Of a DNA stretch of 64,000 nucleotides, positions 62,857 through 64,000 are shown piece by piece. Source of the DNA: an uncultured Clostridia bacterium (GTDB lineage Bacteria > Bacillota > Clostridia > Christensenellales > UBA1242). Both the position numbers and the translations under genes were made by a program. Location of the stretch: assembly GCA_937893125.1 (NCBI GenBank), contig CALBHW010000050.1, positions 1 through 64,000 on the forward strand, in the 5' to 3' direction. Position 1 is the stretch's first letter, and every line of letters begins with the position of its first letter. Below the pieces are notes generated by a model. It was not told where the DNA came from. It searched no databases and was given only the letters and a program-made list of their open reading frames with translations.

Positions 62857-64000
62857 AAGGAAGGAACTTTTGGCACAAGTAGCAGACGCAGACGCTGAAA
62901 TGTTTGCCAAAATACAAGAAGAAATAAAAAAGGTTGATTACCAAATCGAAGAAACCGAAAAGCAAGAAGAAAACGAAAGAAAGGCTGCGGAAACTGACGC
63001 AGAAAAAAGAGCAGCACGCAAACCAAATTATAGTGCAGACTCGAAAAAAGATGATGTAACCTTATTTAGAAGTGTAGATAACGCGGAAGATAAAGAACTT
63101 ACAAAAGAACAATCATTAAGATTTGCAAAAATTGCCCTTGGTAAACAAGTAAGAGCGAAATTAATGGATTTAAAGATAGATTTGTCTAAAAACGAAAAAA
63201 GAGCGCTTGGTATTGCGGTTACCACTTCAGCAACAACATATACAGCGCCAAGTGAAAGTGCTAATGGAGTAAATAATGGCGGTATTTTTATACCACAAAA
63301 TGTACTTTATGATTTGCTGGAACTTGAACAGGTTGACAGCCCATTTTTACGCGATGTAATGCCAACACATATCAAAGGTGCTACAATATTCCCTTATGTT
63401 ATTGAAAGTAGCAACGGCACTACAAAAGGTAAAAAAGAAACAGTTGCGGCAGATGACCGCACTATTAAATGGGGAAAACTTACTCTTGCGCAAGGTAACT
63501 ACCCACTTACAATTGAAGTTACAATGGAACTATTGGCAATGACCGACGAAGAGTTTGCAACCTATTTGCTTAATGACCTTGGTAATGAGGTTAACTTATT
63601 GCTTGCTGATGAGGCTCTTTACGGTACAGGCTCTGATGATAGGATTGCGGGAGTTACAGTTGGTGCTATTCAAGGCACAGCATATACAGCAGGAAGTGAG
63701 GCTGACGCAATTAAAACAGGTTTACTAACTTTATCTAAACGCGCAAGAAAAGGAGCAAAAGTTTATATCTCTCGCTCGATGTCATTGGCAATGGTGTTTG
63801 AGAAAGATAGTCAAGGTAGATACCAATTCCCAATTTATAACAATGACGGTATTACTTCAATCGCAACAGTTCCTGTTGAAGTAGAAGAAGGATTGTCTAA
63901 CGGCGATTTTGTTATTGGTAATGCAAAAAATTACAAACTTAACTTTGTCAAAGCGACTGAAATTTATCCTGAACTTCACGGAAAAACAAGAGTTATTGAA
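62831..64000 (+). CDS. Major capsid protein, HK97 fold (runs off window end)
   Basis: At least 390 codons, open to the last base. ATG after TTTTGGAGGAATTAAAAT. N-terminal coiled-coil delta domain (about 1-70, KRKELLAQVADADAEMFAKI), then the body: NGGIFIPQNVLYDLLELEQV, PLTIEVTMELLAMTDEEFAT, LLADEALYGTGSDDRIAGVT. This matches HK97-type capsids whose delta domain is removed by the U35 protease upstream. C-terminus missing. Confidence 0.92.
   Translation, partial: MTLEELIAKRKELLAQVADADAEMFAKIQEEIKKVDYQIEETEKQEENERKAAETDAEKRAARKPNYSADSKKDDVTLFRSVDNAEDKELTKEQSLRFAKIALGKQVRAKLMDLKIDLSKNEKRALGIAVTTSATTYTAPSESANGVNNGGIFIPQNVLYDLLELEQVDSPFLRDVMPTHIKGATIFPYVIESSNGTTKGKKETVAADDRTIKWGKLTLAQGNYPLTIEVTMELLAMTDEEFATYLLNDLGNEVNLLLADEALYGTGSDDRIAGVTVGAIQGTAYTAGSEADAIKTGLLTLSKRARKGAKVYISRSMSLAMVFEKDSQGRYQFPIYNNDGITSIATVPVEVEEGLSNGDFVIGNAKNYKLNFVKATEIYPELHGKTRVIE

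Larger units (their letters stand above)
46341..64000. mobile_element. Prophage (HK97-type, partial; right end outside window)
   Basis: Integrase, repressor/Cro switch, early small genes, methyltransferases, Rep, terminases, portal, protease and capsid in the usual order, all rightward except the integrase/repressor side. The left boundary is between greA's terminator (46333) and the integrase; the Xre gene at 46341 could be either side. attL cannot be defined without attR, which lies beyond the window. Confidence 0.92.

Overview
The window looks like a chromosome segment from a low-GC Gram-positive bacterium (Bacillota, probably an uncultured Clostridia-like gut lineage). The basis is the AT-rich sequence, AGGAGG-type ribosome sites, sigma-A promoters with frequent TGn-extended -10 boxes, standard use of TGA as stop, and the conserved near-origin order jag(khpB)-mnmE-mnmG-rsmG-parA-parB. 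No dnaA, rpmH, rnpA or yidC is present; they would be expected to the left of base 1. Species cannot be named from the sequence alone.

Host part, 1 to about 46.3 kb. 0-11 kb holds the RNA-modification genes, parA/parB, three parS centromere sites (9544, 9745, 10005) and a cluster of DnaA boxes (10657-11200) between a stand-alone 5'-3' exonuclease gene and ftsH. 11-20 kb carries ftsH with an unusually long charged tail, an HD-domain protein, tRNA-Gly(CCC), a YwaF-like membrane protein, ychF, and a notable small locus: a predicted structured RNA (19376-19527, minus strand) whose perfect consensus promoter has a palindromic operator in its spacer, divergent from a tiny Xre-type regulator. A ~140-bp element occurs twice (6791 and 19071). 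20-32 kb holds glycolytic and nucleotide genes (gap, fba, deoD, cmk), membrane proteins, unrecognised soluble proteins and an AAA/DUF4143 ATPase behind a 41-bp tandem palindromic repeat. 32-41.7 kb holds tyrS, a divergent glycerol locus (GlpA-like dehydrogenase, FAD/NAD oxidoreductase and DUF1667 protein on one side, glpK and a monoacylglycerol-lipase-like hydrolase on the other), prmC and prfA. 41.7-46.2 kb holds a lysine-rich histone-like protein, an unrecognised protein, a NADAR-family protein and greA.

Prophage, about 46.3 kb to the end. It runs from a large serine integrase through a lysogeny switch (CI-like repressor and Cro-like protein with shared palindromic operators and two divergent promoters), a run of small early genes, a circularly permuted DNMT3-like cytosine methyltransferase, an HUH rolling-circle-type Rep protein preceded by a hairpin-rich region, a Dam-type adenine methyltransferase, an HNH nuclease fused to a P-loop kinase-like domain, then HK97-type packaging and head genes (small and large terminase, portal, protease, capsid; the capsid gene runs off the end). 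A promoter-driven, terminator-ended structured RNA lies between the large terminase and the portal gene. The octamer GGTGGCGG occurs nine times in the prophage, always on the plus strand.

The best candidates for new biology are the two predicted structured RNAs (19.4 kb and 60.8 kb), the permuted methyltransferase, the Rep/hairpin unit inside an HK97-type prophage, and the strand-biased octamer. All assignments are by eye; no database search was run.
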